From NCBI GenBank assembly GCA_030616265.1, contig JAUWXS010000002.1, positions 1 to 20,898 of the forward strand: a stretch of DNA of 20,898 nucleotides. The letters run 5' to 3'. The position numbers and the translations under genes were made by a program. The stretch is from Dehalococcoidia bacterium (GTDB lineage Bacteria > Chloroflexota > Dehalococcoidia > Dehalococcoidales > BS750m-G39). Under the pieces are notes generated by a model. It made no database searches, was not told the origin of the DNA, and saw nothing but the letters and a program-made list of their open reading frames with translations. Positions 13,678 through 20,732 of the stretch are shown one piece after another. Every line of letters starts with the position of its first letter. Within the stretch, counting starts at the first letter, position 1.

Positions 13678-14397
13678 CTACTCTCCTAAGTATACCTCAA
13701 TAACTTTCTTGCTGTTAGCAATCTCCTTGGGCGTTCCGTCGGCAATCTTCTCGCCGTGATGAAGTACCATAATTCGGTCGCAAACGCCCATAATCGCCTT
13801 CATAACATGCTCAATCATAAAAACGGTAACCCCTCTATCCCGAATCCTGGTTACCAGCTCCATAGCCTCGGCGGTCTCGGTAGGAGTTAAGCCCGCCATC
13901 GTCTCATCAAGCAACAACATGTCCGCCTTGGTGGCTAAAGCCCGGGCTACTCCAACCCGCTTCTGGTCAACCAGGGTCAAGCCCCCAGCCGGGGTCTCTC
14001 TGGGTACCGACAAACCGACAAAATCCAATAACTCCGTAGCTTCCTTAGCCGCCGCTGCTGACGACATGCCGGTTGGCGTCCCGAATAACGAGCCCAGCAA
14101 TACATTATCCACCGCCGGCATATTGCCGAAAATTTTAACATCCTGAAAGGTCCTGGCCATACCCATCCTGCAGATTCGATGCGGCTTTAAGCCGCTGATC
14201 TTTTTACCCTTAAATTTTATTTCCCCTGACTTCGGGACAAAGGCCCCTGATATCAGGTTAAACAGCGTTGTTTTACCCGCTCCGTTAGGCCCAATCAGGC
14301 CAAAGACCTCACCCTTATCCACATGGAAGTCGACATTGGAAACTGCGGCTAACCCGCCAAAATACTTGGTAACCTTTTCACCTTCAAGTATTTGCAT
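13678..14397 (-). CDS. livG: LivG-type ABC transporter ATP-binding protein with altered signature motif
   Basis: 239 aa partner of LivF. Walker A GPNGAGKT (36-43), the LivG-typical RTFQDVKIFGNMPAVDNVLLG (82-102), Walker B LLLLDETMAGL (160-170, ending TPTE) and MIEHVM. The ABC signature expected as LSYGQQR instead reads LTLVDQKR (140-147). A similar LTLxxxKR form occurs in a subset of LivG homologues, so it is probably a lineage trait and not damage, but it removes the Ser/Gly that contact ATP and predicts one weak composite ATP site in the LivF-LivG pair. ATG 14397 has GGCGGAG upstream. The 100-bp gap to livM contains one copy of a 26-bp repeat. Confidence 0.94.
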   Translation of the reverse strand: MQILEGEKVTKYFGGLAAVSNVDFHVDKGEVFGLIGPNGAGKTTLFNLISGAFVPKSGEIKFKGKKISGLKPHRICRMGMARTFQDVKIFGNMPAVDNVLLGSLFGTPTGMSSAAAAKEATELLDFVGLSVPRETPAGGLTLVDQKRVGVARALATKADMLLLDETMAGLTPTETAEAMELVTRIRDRGVTVFMIEHVMKAIMGVCDRIMVLHHGEKIADGTPKEIANSKKVIEVYLGE

Positions 14398-14474
14398 TCT
14401 GCTCCGCCGAACCTCCTTTCCTCAACTTTCGTATCATCCACTTTTTTAATTCACTCCTATAATAATTATATCCC

Positions 14475-14526
14475 AAAATAACCACCTCCCAATTCTCCTA
14501 AAAATAACCACCTCCCAATCCTCCTA
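14475..14526. repeat. Tandem 26-bp repeat spanning the livM stop codon
   Basis: Two adjacent 26-bp units (14475-14500 and 14501-14526) differ at one base. The upstream-sense copy encodes the last residues of LivM (LGGLGGGYF) and the second supplies the stop and following spacer. A related 18-bp piece, AAAATAACCACCCTCCCA, recurs at about 16600-16617 in the gap before livH. It looks like a slippage duplication of the 3' end. Confidence 0.85.
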
Positions 14527-15658
14527 AAAGAGTCAAAAGAAACATAAGTAAATAAGCCGCGCCTCCAATAAGGGTTACTACACCTCCAGCTTTGAGAAGA
14601 ACTCTTGCTCCTCGTCTTTCTCTAAAAATGAACCAACCTACTAGCCCGCCTAAAATACCAAACAAACAGAAAATAATTGCCCAACCCGGCGTTGATTTTT
14701 CTTCAGGCCCTTCTTTTAAGGATGCCAACAATCGTTGTACCAGTCCCACCAGCCCTCTGGGCATGAATACAATTACTGCCATTAATAAGAGGCCGAAAAT
14801 GATCATGTACTGAAAGGGAAACTCGGTTTTTAGGAACTCCTGCAGGTAGGAAAAAAGAGCCGCGCCTATTATAGGACCATAAAATGATCCCAGGCCACCA
14901 AAGATAGCCATTAAAACCGGCAGGAAGGAAAAGAGGGGGTTAAAGGCAATATATGGGTCGATATATGTCAATTTCGTGGCGTAGATTGCCCCCGCCGCCC
15001 CCATGAAAACGGCGCTGATGGCAAAGGTAATGACCTTCACCCTTGTTACATTAACGCCGCTGTGAGCCGCCGCTTCTTCATTCAGACCGATACTCTGCAG
15101 GGCTAATCCAAACTTAGAGCGTCGGATAAAGTAGGCGGTAAGCAGTGTCGCCACGAAAATAGCCAGCATGACGTAAAAAATAGTGTTGTCTTCAACCAGG
15201 AGAACGAATCGGCCTCGCGTGTGAGTTATGTTCATCTCAAACCAGAGGAGAAAACGCTGGATGAGCAAAACGAGCCCGAAAGTGAATACCGCAAAATATA
15301 TGCCCTTCAGCCTTAAGGTCAGGGCGCCGGCGAGAAGACCGAGTATGAAACTGACTAGACCAGCAATAACGATAACGAGTAGCAGGGGTAATACCGCCCC
15401 CGTCATCGGCAATAATAAAGCTGAAGTATATACGCCGACCCCGAAGAAGGCTGCCGAAGCCAGTGACATGTAACCAGTAGGACCGGAGAATATAACCCAG
15501 CTTACGGTGATAAGCACGAGCATTAAGATGTCCTTCAGTAGTATGACGTAATAAGACCCGAGCCATTGGGGCAAAGTAGCTAACGCAGCTAAGACTGCTA
15601 AAAGAGATATCCCCCATATCCAGAATTTTTTATTAGAGGTAAATGTGGTAATATCCAT
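14498..15658 (-). CDS. livM: LivM-type ABC permease with an extra C-terminal membrane domain
   Basis: 386 aa, longer than the usual 300-350. Residues about 15-310 are the HAAT permease with multiple helices and the family segments SGPTGYMSLASAAFFGVG (58-75), GVNVTRVKVITFAISAVFMG (199-218) and FGGLGSFYGPIIGAALF (244 onward), ending in FMPRGLVGLVQRL. After that comes an appended region of roughly 70 residues with two more hydrophobic helices (PGWAIIFCLFGILGGLVGWF, then RERRGAR, then GGVVTLIGGAAYLLMFLL) and a glycine-rich tail. I recall similar PGWA..FCL.GGxxGxxGW pieces at the ends of other Dehalococcoidia membrane proteins, but I cannot name the domain. It starts 4 nt after livH, so the permease pair is coupled. 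The tail ends inside the 26-bp repeat. Confidence 0.93.
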   Translation of the reverse strand: MDITTFTSNKKFWIWGISLLAVLAALATLPQWLGSYYVILLKDILMLVLITVSWVIFSGPTGYMSLASAAFFGVGVYTSALLLPMTGAVLPLLLVIVIAGLVSFILGLLAGALTLRLKGIYFAVFTFGLVLLIQRFLLWFEMNITHTRGRFVLLVEDNTIFYVMLAIFVATLLTAYFIRRSKFGLALQSIGLNEEAAAHSGVNVTRVKVITFAISAVFMGAAGAIYATKLTYIDPYIAFNPLFSFLPVLMAIFGGLGSFYGPIIGAALFSYLQEFLKTEFPFQYMIIFGLLLMAVIVFMPRGLVGLVQRLLASLKEGPEEKSTPGWAIIFCLFGILGGLVGWFIFRERRGARVLLKAGGVVTLIGGAAYLLMFLLTLLGGLGGGYF

Positions 15659-15662
15659 TTCT

Positions 15663-16529
15663 CTACTTTCCCATAATGCCTTTCGGTCTTACCAGCAGCA
15701 GGAGTATGAAGATGGCATAGTAGGCAACCAATGCCAAACCCGGGTCAAAATAGCTTACTATGCTGCCAACGATACCCAGTATAAAACCCCCGATAAAGCT
15801 GCCAACAATACTGCCCATCCCACCCAAGACGACCACAATGATGGCAATTATAGTATAGTGCAGACCCATATTTGCATTAACAGGGTAGGTCATGCTTAGC
15901 AGTACGCCGGCAATACCAGCCATCAAGGCACCAAGTCCAAAGCATATAGCCAGCACCCGCTTGATGTTTACCCCCATGAGGCTGGCCGTTGCCGGGTCTT
16001 GAGCCGCTGACCTGATGGCTTTGCCCAGGCGAGTGCGGGCCAGAAAGATATAGAAGACAAAACTTATGCCCACGGCAAAGCCAAGGGTTACCAGGCGGTT
16101 GGCGGCAATTGTCACCGTCCCCAAATGGATCGGAAAAGCCAAATAAGTATAGCCATGTATATTAGAACCCCAGAGTGTTAAAGCTATATATTGAATGACG
16201 AAGAGGAGACCAAAAGCGGCTAAAATAGAATTGCCCTCAAAGGCATCTGGTGACGGGGCCTTGATTCTAATATAGTTGAACATAGTCCGATAAAGTATAA
16301 AACCTATTACGAATATAGCCGGACCGACAATGACCATACAAAGCAGCGGGTTAATGCCAAACTCGGTGTACAGCACCCAGGTGACGAAAGCCCCGATCAT
16401 AATAAATTCGCCGTGAGCCACGTTCAGCACCCGGGCAACACCATACTGCAGGCTTAAACCCACAGAAATAAGGGCAAAAATGCCGCCCAGCAGTAAACCG
16501 GCAACCGCTACATTTAGGACTGTTTCCAT
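15663..16529 (-). CDS. livH: LivH-type ABC permease
   Basis: 288 aa integral membrane subunit that pairs with LivM to form the channel of a HAAT importer. It begins with GLLLGGIFALISVGLSLQYGVARVLNVAHGEFIMIGAFVTW (11-51), the highly conserved LivH start; the EAA-like cytoplasmic region is ARTRLGKAIRSAAQDPATASLMGVNIKRV (165-193), and VVVLGGMGSIVGSFIGGFILG (232-252) is near the end. About eight helices. ATG 16529 is 160 nt after the binding-protein stop, the gap being filled by the 88-bp structured element; the next gene livM follows after 4 nt. Full length with no anomalies. Confidence 0.95.
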   Translation of the reverse strand: METVLNVAVAGLLLGGIFALISVGLSLQYGVARVLNVAHGEFIMIGAFVTWVLYTEFGINPLLCMVIVGPAIFVIGFILYRTMFNYIRIKAPSPDAFEGNSILAAFGLLFVIQYIALTLWGSNIHGYTYLAFPIHLGTVTIAANRLVTLGFAVGISFVFYIFLARTRLGKAIRSAAQDPATASLMGVNIKRVLAICFGLGALMAGIAGVLLSMTYPVNANMGLHYTIIAIIVVVLGGMGSIVGSFIGGFILGIVGSIVSYFDPGLALVAYYAIFILLLLVRPKGIMGK

Positions 16530-16562
16530 AATAATAGCTTCCTGGCTTTGGGAATTATAGGC

Positions 16563-16650
16563 GCAGGCTGCCTAAAAGGCACAGGAAAAGTCCTGGGGGA
16601 AAATAACCACCCTCCCAGGTGCTATCTTTACACCCCTTTAGACAGCCTGC
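16563..16650 (-). promoter_or_regulatory. 88-bp structured RNA element between the binding protein and livH
   Basis: The outer arms 16563-16579 and 16634-16650 pair at 15 of 17 positions on DNA. The two mismatches (16571/16642 and 16577/16636) become G-U pairs only in minus-strand, that is sense, RNA, giving an unbroken 17-bp stem. Inside are CCTGGG/CCCAGG (16592-16597 with 16614-16619) and a competing CAGGA-AAAG-TCCTG (16582-16595) that shares bases with it. No T-run follows. The likely role is stabilising or separating the abundant binding-protein message from the membrane subunits, or conditional read-through. Confidence 0.75.
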
Positions 16651-16688
16651 TTCCTATTTACCGTTAAACTCCTAAACTCAGTTGTCTG

Positions 16689-17978
16689 CTATTCTGTTGG
16701 CCAATCAGGCTTGGGGTACCAAGGATCTGCAGTACGTTTCTCCCCATATTGGTTCGGAGGGTCGATGACTTCAGGTACCATGTTTTGCCACTGGCCGATC
16801 TCACCGGCGTGACATTCAATGGCCAGGAGCCCGCCACCGTCACCGAACATATCGAACCAGGTGGGTCCCAGGACAGTATCAAAGGTAGAGGTGGCCATGA
16901 CATCCCTTATTACTGTATTGTCAAGGGTGCCAGCCTCCACGATAGCCTGCTCAAAGAATTGTACTCCACCCCAATAGAGTATATGGCCCCACCAATCACC
17001 TGTTCCCGGAGGATAGACGGAGTCGAATAAATCACAGAATGCTTGGGCTCCTGGAGTAGAGTTGCAGTTCCAGGCACCTTCAAACATTAATCCCTCTATA
17101 TTAGGACCAAAAATGCCTGGTAAAGCAGAGATATTGCCCCCAGGGCCGACCAGAATGGCGTCGAAGTTAATGCCCATACCTATCATGGTCCCAATAATGA
17201 GGAAGTTCTGATCGGGATAGGCGAACATGCACAAGGCATCGGCTCCGGACGCCTGAGCCTCCAGCAAGAGTAGCGAGACGTCACTAACGTCCGGCGGGAC
17301 GCTCTTAGACATCAGCACCTCAATTCCGGCATTTGCAAATTCTGTAGCCGCCACACCGGCATACTCTATGCCGTGAAGGTCTTGGATCCAGATCATCGCC
17401 ACCTCATCAATGCCCAGTTCCAGACAAAGGTCAGCGAAAACCGGCAGCTGGTAGCGGTTGGAGTAATTCAAGACGCCAAAGAAGTAAGGCAGAGCGTACA
17501 GCTGATCTTCAATGGAGGTGGCACCGCCCTCGGCACACAGCATTACATACTCGTACTTACTGAATATGGGAGCGCCGGCAAAAAGCGAAGCCGTGGAAGC
17601 GGGGGAAAGGACAAAGTCAACCTCATCCACCGTCATCAATCTTTCCAGCTGTCGGGTCATCGTGCCTATATCAGAGGTGTCGTCATATATGTAGCCTTCA
17701 TACACTATAGGTAAGCTTGTGCCATACTCGGCAATATACAGCCCGCCGGCGGCGTTGACCTCACTAATCCACAGCCTGTAGAGTGGCCCGAACCCCACCT
17801 CTTCCCAAATAGCATTGCCTCCGGTAATAGGTCTTGACCCGCCAAAGATGATTTCGTCTTTGGTTACCGGGGGTTCCCCGTTACCATTAACGTCATCGTC
17901 TTCTTCATCACAAGCAACGAACAAGCCGCCGACCAGTAATACTATCACCGAGAATATAATCAATATCTTCTTGCTCAT
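16689..17978 (-). CDS. Extracytoplasmic solute-binding lipoprotein of the HAAT/Liv importer
   Basis: 429 aa. ATG 17978 follows AAGGAGAG. A lipoprotein signal (MSKKILIIFS, hydrophobic to 20, then LFVAC) puts the lipidated Cys at 23, followed by an acidic linker DEEDDD and NGNGEPP. The mature part is a type I periplasmic-binding fold (Peripla_BP_6): IIFGGSRPITGG (43-54), NAAGG near 74-78, YDDTSDIGTMTRQLERLM, DEVDFVLSPASTAS (118-131), AMIWIQD, then the C-terminal lobe. Many aromatic residues (Trp, Tyr, Phe) sit in the C-terminal third, which could suit an aromatic or quaternary-ammonium ligand, but the ligand cannot be named. As first gene of the array it is expected to be the most abundant product. 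The family is clear; substrate unknown. Confidence 0.93.
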   Translation of the reverse strand: MSKKILIIFSVIVLLVGGLFVACDEEDDDVNGNGEPPVTKDEIIFGGSRPITGGNAIWEEVGFGPLYRLWISEVNAAGGLYIAEYGTSLPIVYEGYIYDDTSDIGTMTRQLERLMTVDEVDFVLSPASTASLFAGAPIFSKYEYVMLCAEGGATSIEDQLYALPYFFGVLNYSNRYQLPVFADLCLELGIDEVAMIWIQDLHGIEYAGVAATEFANAGIEVLMSKSVPPDVSDVSLLLLEAQASGADALCMFAYPDQNFLIIGTMIGMGINFDAILVGPGGNISALPGIFGPNIEGLMFEGAWNCNSTPGAQAFCDLFDSVYPPGTGDWWGHILYWGGVQFFEQAIVEAGTLDNTVIRDVMATSTFDTVLGPTWFDMFGDGGGLLAIECHAGEIGQWQNMVPEVIDPPNQYGEKRTADPWYPKPDWPTE

Positions 17979-18154
17979 TTGTCTCTCCTTTCTTGAGTTT
18001 CAAGGATGTTCTTGCCTTTTGTTACCAAAAAATCTCACATATCTCACCCCCCTCTTCTTTGACAAATGATATCTATATAACGATATCAGTTCGGCTTCTT
18101 AGTAAACTCTCAGCGTTGCACGTGGCTATTTTCGGGCAAATCGACCTTGCCAGA

Positions 18155-18183
18155 ATGATACACCTCGTTGTGGCAGTTGTCAA
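18155..18183 (-). promoter_or_regulatory. Proximal promoter of the transporter/methyltransferase array
   Basis: Minus strand TTGACA (18178-18183), 17-bp spacer, TATCAT (18155-18160). Start near 18148, leaving a 170-nt leader to the ATG at 17978. Confidence 0.65.
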
Positions 18184-18296
18184 TGCATCTAGCCCCTTTA
18201 ATGAGACGTGTTTAGCGCTGCCGAAAAACTTCTCCTACCCCCTAGAACAGCGCCCAAAGATATCCAGAGCGTTCGTCAAATTTTGGTTACTGTGAG

Positions 18297-18326
18297 AGTA
18301 TAAATAACCGCCCCCCACTTTGTCAA
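18297..18326 (-). promoter_or_regulatory. Middle promoter of the transporter/methyltransferase array
   Basis: Minus strand TTGACA (18321-18326), 18-bp G-rich spacer, TATACT (18297-18302). Start near 18290, leader about 310 nt. Together with 18155-18183 and 18381-18409 it fills the 568-bp gap 17979-18546, in which I see no gene; open frames there lack family features. Confidence 0.65.
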
Positions 18327-18380
18327 TACAATATACGCCAGTAGCAGACCAAAACTGGATAATTTCCAGCCGCATCGGAA

Positions 18381-18409
18381 ATATTATAATGCTATCCCCG
18401 TCTTGTCAA
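18381..18409 (-). promoter_or_regulatory. Distal candidate promoter of the array
   Basis: Minus strand TTGACA (18404-18409). TATAAT follows after 15 bp (18383-18388), or TAATAT after 17 bp (18381-18386). The perfect hexamer has a short spacer, so activity may need an activator. Confidence 0.4.
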
Positions 18410-18546
18410 GAATGGGGTTTGAGAGCCCGCCTCACCAACGGTCAGCAACTCGGCCCGGTGGCCAAAATCCCTGAGTTCAAAGTGTGCTCGATACAAATAA
18501 ACCCCAAACGCCGTAAAAAGAAGCGAAAGATAGCCTAGTTTGGAAG

Positions 18547-18623
18547 TGGTGGGCGGTACCGGGCTCGAACCAGTGACCTCTGCGATGTCAACGCAGTGCT
18601 CTAACCAACTGAGCTAACCGCCC
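18547..18623 (-). tRNA. tRNA-Val (anticodon GAC)
   Basis: 77 nt on the minus strand, 5' end at 18623. Acceptor GGGCGGT pairs with ACCGCCC. The D arm is GCTC/GAGC, the anticodon stem CTGCG/CGCAG with loop TTGACAT and anticodon GAC (reads GUC/GUU valine codons), and the T arm ACTGG-TTCGAGC-CCGGT with one T-G wobble. The discriminator A is followed by an encoded CCA. All arms are intact. Confidence 0.97.
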
Positions 18624-18638
18624 ACAAAGGCAGAACTA

Positions 18639-18667
18639 ATTCTACTAAATACCCCGACTGCGGTCAA
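18639..18667 (-). promoter_or_regulatory. tRNA-Val promoter overlapping the end of the symporter gene
   Basis: Minus strand TTGACC (18662-18667), 17-bp spacer, TAGAAT (18639-18644); start near 18632, nine bases before the tRNA. The -35 box and spacer lie within the last codons of the symporter gene, whose stop is at 18645-18647. Confidence 0.7.
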
Positions 18668-20039
18668 GGCGCCGGCTCCTGAGCCTGTTGTCAACGAAGC
18701 TGACCAGGAAAAGAAGCAAGCCGCTGGCCAGCAGACCACCCAAATCCAGATACTTTATGTCAAACAGCTTGCTCACCAACGCCATCCCCCCACCCCCGAT
18801 AATCGCCGCCAGCGCCCCCAGCGAAGTGACCTTCAGCTTATCCTTATAGAAGCCGGCAAGCACCGGCAAAATCACGCCGCAGGTATAGACGGTATAGGCA
18901 AAGAGCAGGGAACTTATCACCCCCTTCAGCGCCAGCGCCACCAGCAGGGAGCAAATCCCCAGCAGCACTATCCCCCATCGGGAAAGCGCCAGGAGCTTAT
19001 CCTGGCTCAGCGAGGGCTTAAACCGCCCCACGATATCCACCGACAGTATGGTGCTGGCCGTCAGCAAACAGGTGTCGGCGGAAGACATCACCGCGCCGAG
19101 CAACGCCGCCAGGACTAAATACCCCAGAAAAGGCGGCAAGACCTCGGTTATCACCGTGGGGAAAGCCTGCTCCGGCGAAATGCCGGGGAACAAAGCTGAT
19201 GCCCCCATGCCGATTAGGGTAATGCCCAGGGCAAAGGGGATAATCAGCGCCGCCGCCCAGAAGACCGATGTGCGTGCCGTCCTGCCATCTTTAGCGCAAA
19301 ACAGGCGGGAATACATATCGGGCCCCACCACGTAGGTCAACCCCACCAATAAAAGGAGCACCACCAGCTCATAGCCGCCGAACGACTCGCTGACGGGAAA
19401 GGCGAACTGCCCCGCGGGCAAAGCCTCCTCTAGTCCCCCCCACCCCCCGACGCGGGTCAGCACCAGGGCCAGCCCGCCGAAGATGCCCAGGAAAATTATC
19501 CCCACCTGGATAATATCGGTGCGGATAACGGAGTACTGCCCCCCGATGACGGTATAAGCGATAAAGACGGCGCTGAAGATAATCATCCACATCGTCGGGT
19601 CGCCCATCCCCAGCACACTCAGTATCTTCCCCGAAGCCACAATCTGGGCGGCGATAACCCCCACCCAGGAAATAACGATAAGGATGGAAACAGCCAGTCC
19701 GATGCGCCGGTCGTACTGTTTCTCCACCAGCTCGGGCAGGGTATAAAGCCCGAACTGCCGCACCTTGCCCGCCAGGAAAATCCCCAAAACTATCAGTCCC
19801 ACCGTACCCACCAGCAGCCACCACATCCCGGTCAGCCCCTGGCTAAAGCCCAACCCCGCCATACCCACCGTGGCTGAGCCGCCGATAATAGTCGCCAGCA
19901 GCGAGCCGGTAATAAAAAAAGAGGAGCCGCTCCGCCCCGCCACAAAGAAATTACTGGCTCCCCTCGCCTTACTACGGCTCCACAGCCCGATGGCAATCAT
20001 GACTATAAAATAAACGACGACGATTATCAGTCCCGTCAT
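18645..20039 (-). CDS. Sodium:solute symporter family transporter
   Basis: 464 aa with about 12-13 hydrophobic helices of the SSS (PutP/PanF-like, LeuT-fold) family. Landmarks are MTGLIIVVVYFIVMIAIGLW (helix 1), GASNFFVAGRSGSSFFITGSLLATIIGGSATVGMAGLGFSQGLTGMWW (27-75, unwound helix region and Na+ site), TLPELVEKQYDRRIG (100-114), YTVIGGQYSVIRTDIIQVGI (162-181) and GAVMSSADTCLLTASTILSVDIVGRFKP (315-342), the strongly conserved SSS stretch with Na+-site Ser/Thr. Na+-driven uptake of a small organic solute is expected; the sequence does not show which. Next to it upstream is the 76-aa CxxC protein, 111 nt away. ATG 20039 has only a distant AAGGA, so initiation may be weak or coupled. Confidence 0.93.
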   Translation of the reverse strand: MTGLIIVVVYFIVMIAIGLWSRSKARGASNFFVAGRSGSSFFITGSLLATIIGGSATVGMAGLGFSQGLTGMWWLLVGTVGLIVLGIFLAGKVRQFGLYTLPELVEKQYDRRIGLAVSILIVISWVGVIAAQIVASGKILSVLGMGDPTMWMIIFSAVFIAYTVIGGQYSVIRTDIIQVGIIFLGIFGGLALVLTRVGGWGGLEEALPAGQFAFPVSESFGGYELVVLLLLVGLTYVVGPDMYSRLFCAKDGRTARTSVFWAAALIIPFALGITLIGMGASALFPGISPEQAFPTVITEVLPPFLGYLVLAALLGAVMSSADTCLLTASTILSVDIVGRFKPSLSQDKLLALSRWGIVLLGICSLLVALALKGVISSLLFAYTVYTCGVILPVLAGFYKDKLKVTSLGALAAIIGGGGMALVSKLFDIKYLDLGGLLASGLLLFLVSFVDNRLRSRRLDRSRGI

Positions 20040-20150
20040 TCCATATCCGTCCTTTGCTTGAAAATGGTCATAAGATAATCGGTGCGCGCAGAGGGCATAA
20101 TGGCTCTATCGATAAGAAGACTAGCTCGGAACAATATCGCACCCGGGCGC

Positions 20151-20381
20151 TTACCTTCCTGGCTTGGTGCTGCCGATAACGGCAATCTCTATGTTCTCAC
20201 CGCAGTGGGGGCAGGTGATATTAAGGACAACGGGCTGCAACATTATTCGTTCGGCAACGGCGGTAACCATCGAGTCGATACTATCCAGGCGGTTGTCCAG
20301 CATGTCGAGGCGTCGCTTAATACGTTCGATATCCTGCGCCTTGCCGGCTCCTACCGCCGCGGGTTTAGCTTTCTCCGCCAA
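20151..20381 (-). CDS. Small coiled-coil protein with CxxC motif, function unknown, TTG start
   Basis: 76 aa. The start is TTG at 20381, chosen because GAGGTG lies 5 nt upstream and a consensus promoter sits just before. Residues 15-45 (KAQDIERIKRRLDMLDNRLDSIDSMVTAV) are a heptad-patterned coiled coil; residues 50-70 hold VLNITCPHCGENIEIAVIG with a single CPHCG knuckle. One CxxC per chain suggests zinc shared across a dimer held by the coiled coil. The tail is STKPGR. Similar tiny proteins are not assigned a function to my knowledge. It may share a transcript with the symporter downstream (111-nt gap without a terminator), so a role in controlling or assembling it is possible but unproven. 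Confidence 0.7.
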   Translation of the reverse strand: MAEKAKPAAVGAGKAQDIERIKRRLDMLDNRLDSIDSMVTAVAERIMLQPVVLNITCPHCGENIEIAVIGSTKPGR

Positions 20382-20415
20382 TCAGACACCTCTCAGGGGG
20401 ATTATAACAAGCCTC

Positions 20416-20444
20416 ATTATATGGGTAAAAAATCACGATGTCAA
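20416..20444 (-). promoter_or_regulatory. Consensus sigma70 promoter of the 76-aa gene
   Basis: Minus strand TTGACA (20439-20444), exactly 17 bp, TATAAT (20416-20421): both hexamers perfect. Start near 20409 leaves a 28-nt leader with GAGGTG before the TTG start. A second TATAAT occurs at 20401-20406. Confidence 0.85.
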
Positions 20445-20470
20445 AGCCCCCTCATTATTATGCCATTCTG

Positions 20471-20636
20471 AGGAGTGCAGCCCCATTCTGTCATTCTGAA
20501 GGAGCGAAAGCGACTGAAGAATCTCAAGAGAGTCCCCACCCCCACCCCGATTTTATCTTTTCCCACCCACCACCCTTTAAGGAAAAAGAGGGGCTAGCGC
20601 CCCTCTTAAACACCCCCTCGGTAGCCCCTTATCCCC
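20471..20636. repeat. Dispersed intergenic repeat, copy 1
   Basis: About 166 bp nearly identical (about three mismatches seen) to 20733-20898, offset 262 bp. It begins with AGGAGTGCAGCCCC and the CATTCTG-GGAGCGAAAGCGA-GAAGAATCTC type motif common in intergenic repeats of many Dehalococcoidia-like genomes. It continues through a C-rich stretch, carries a hairpin at 20586-20607 and ends in GGTAGCCCCTTATCCCC. Apparent reading frames in it are repeat artefacts. Confidence 0.9.
20583..20607 (-). terminator. Terminator-like hairpin in repeat copy 1
   Basis: AAGAGGGGC-TAGC-GCCCCTCTT (20586-20607), a perfect 9-bp stem. On the minus strand the stem is followed by T residues (complement of A 20583-20587), the layout of an intrinsic terminator for transcripts arriving from beyond the window. 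The same structure is at 20848-20869 in copy 2. Confidence 0.6.
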
Positions 20637-20732
20637 CCACCCCCAGAGAGGAGAAAAGGCATCCTCTTAAACTCCCCCATATTTTGGCTCTCCACCCCCA
20701 TAGGGCGGAGAACACCCCCAAAGCAAGAACTC

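Noticed and set aside
14475..14526. Frameshifted or truncated livM
   Set aside because: The reading frame is intact past the normal permease end; the tandem repeat only duplicates the terminal codons and stop region.
17993..18538. Plus-strand open frames in the gap before the tRNA
   Set aside because: No ribosome sites, no recognisable domains, and they overlap three good minus-strand promoters.
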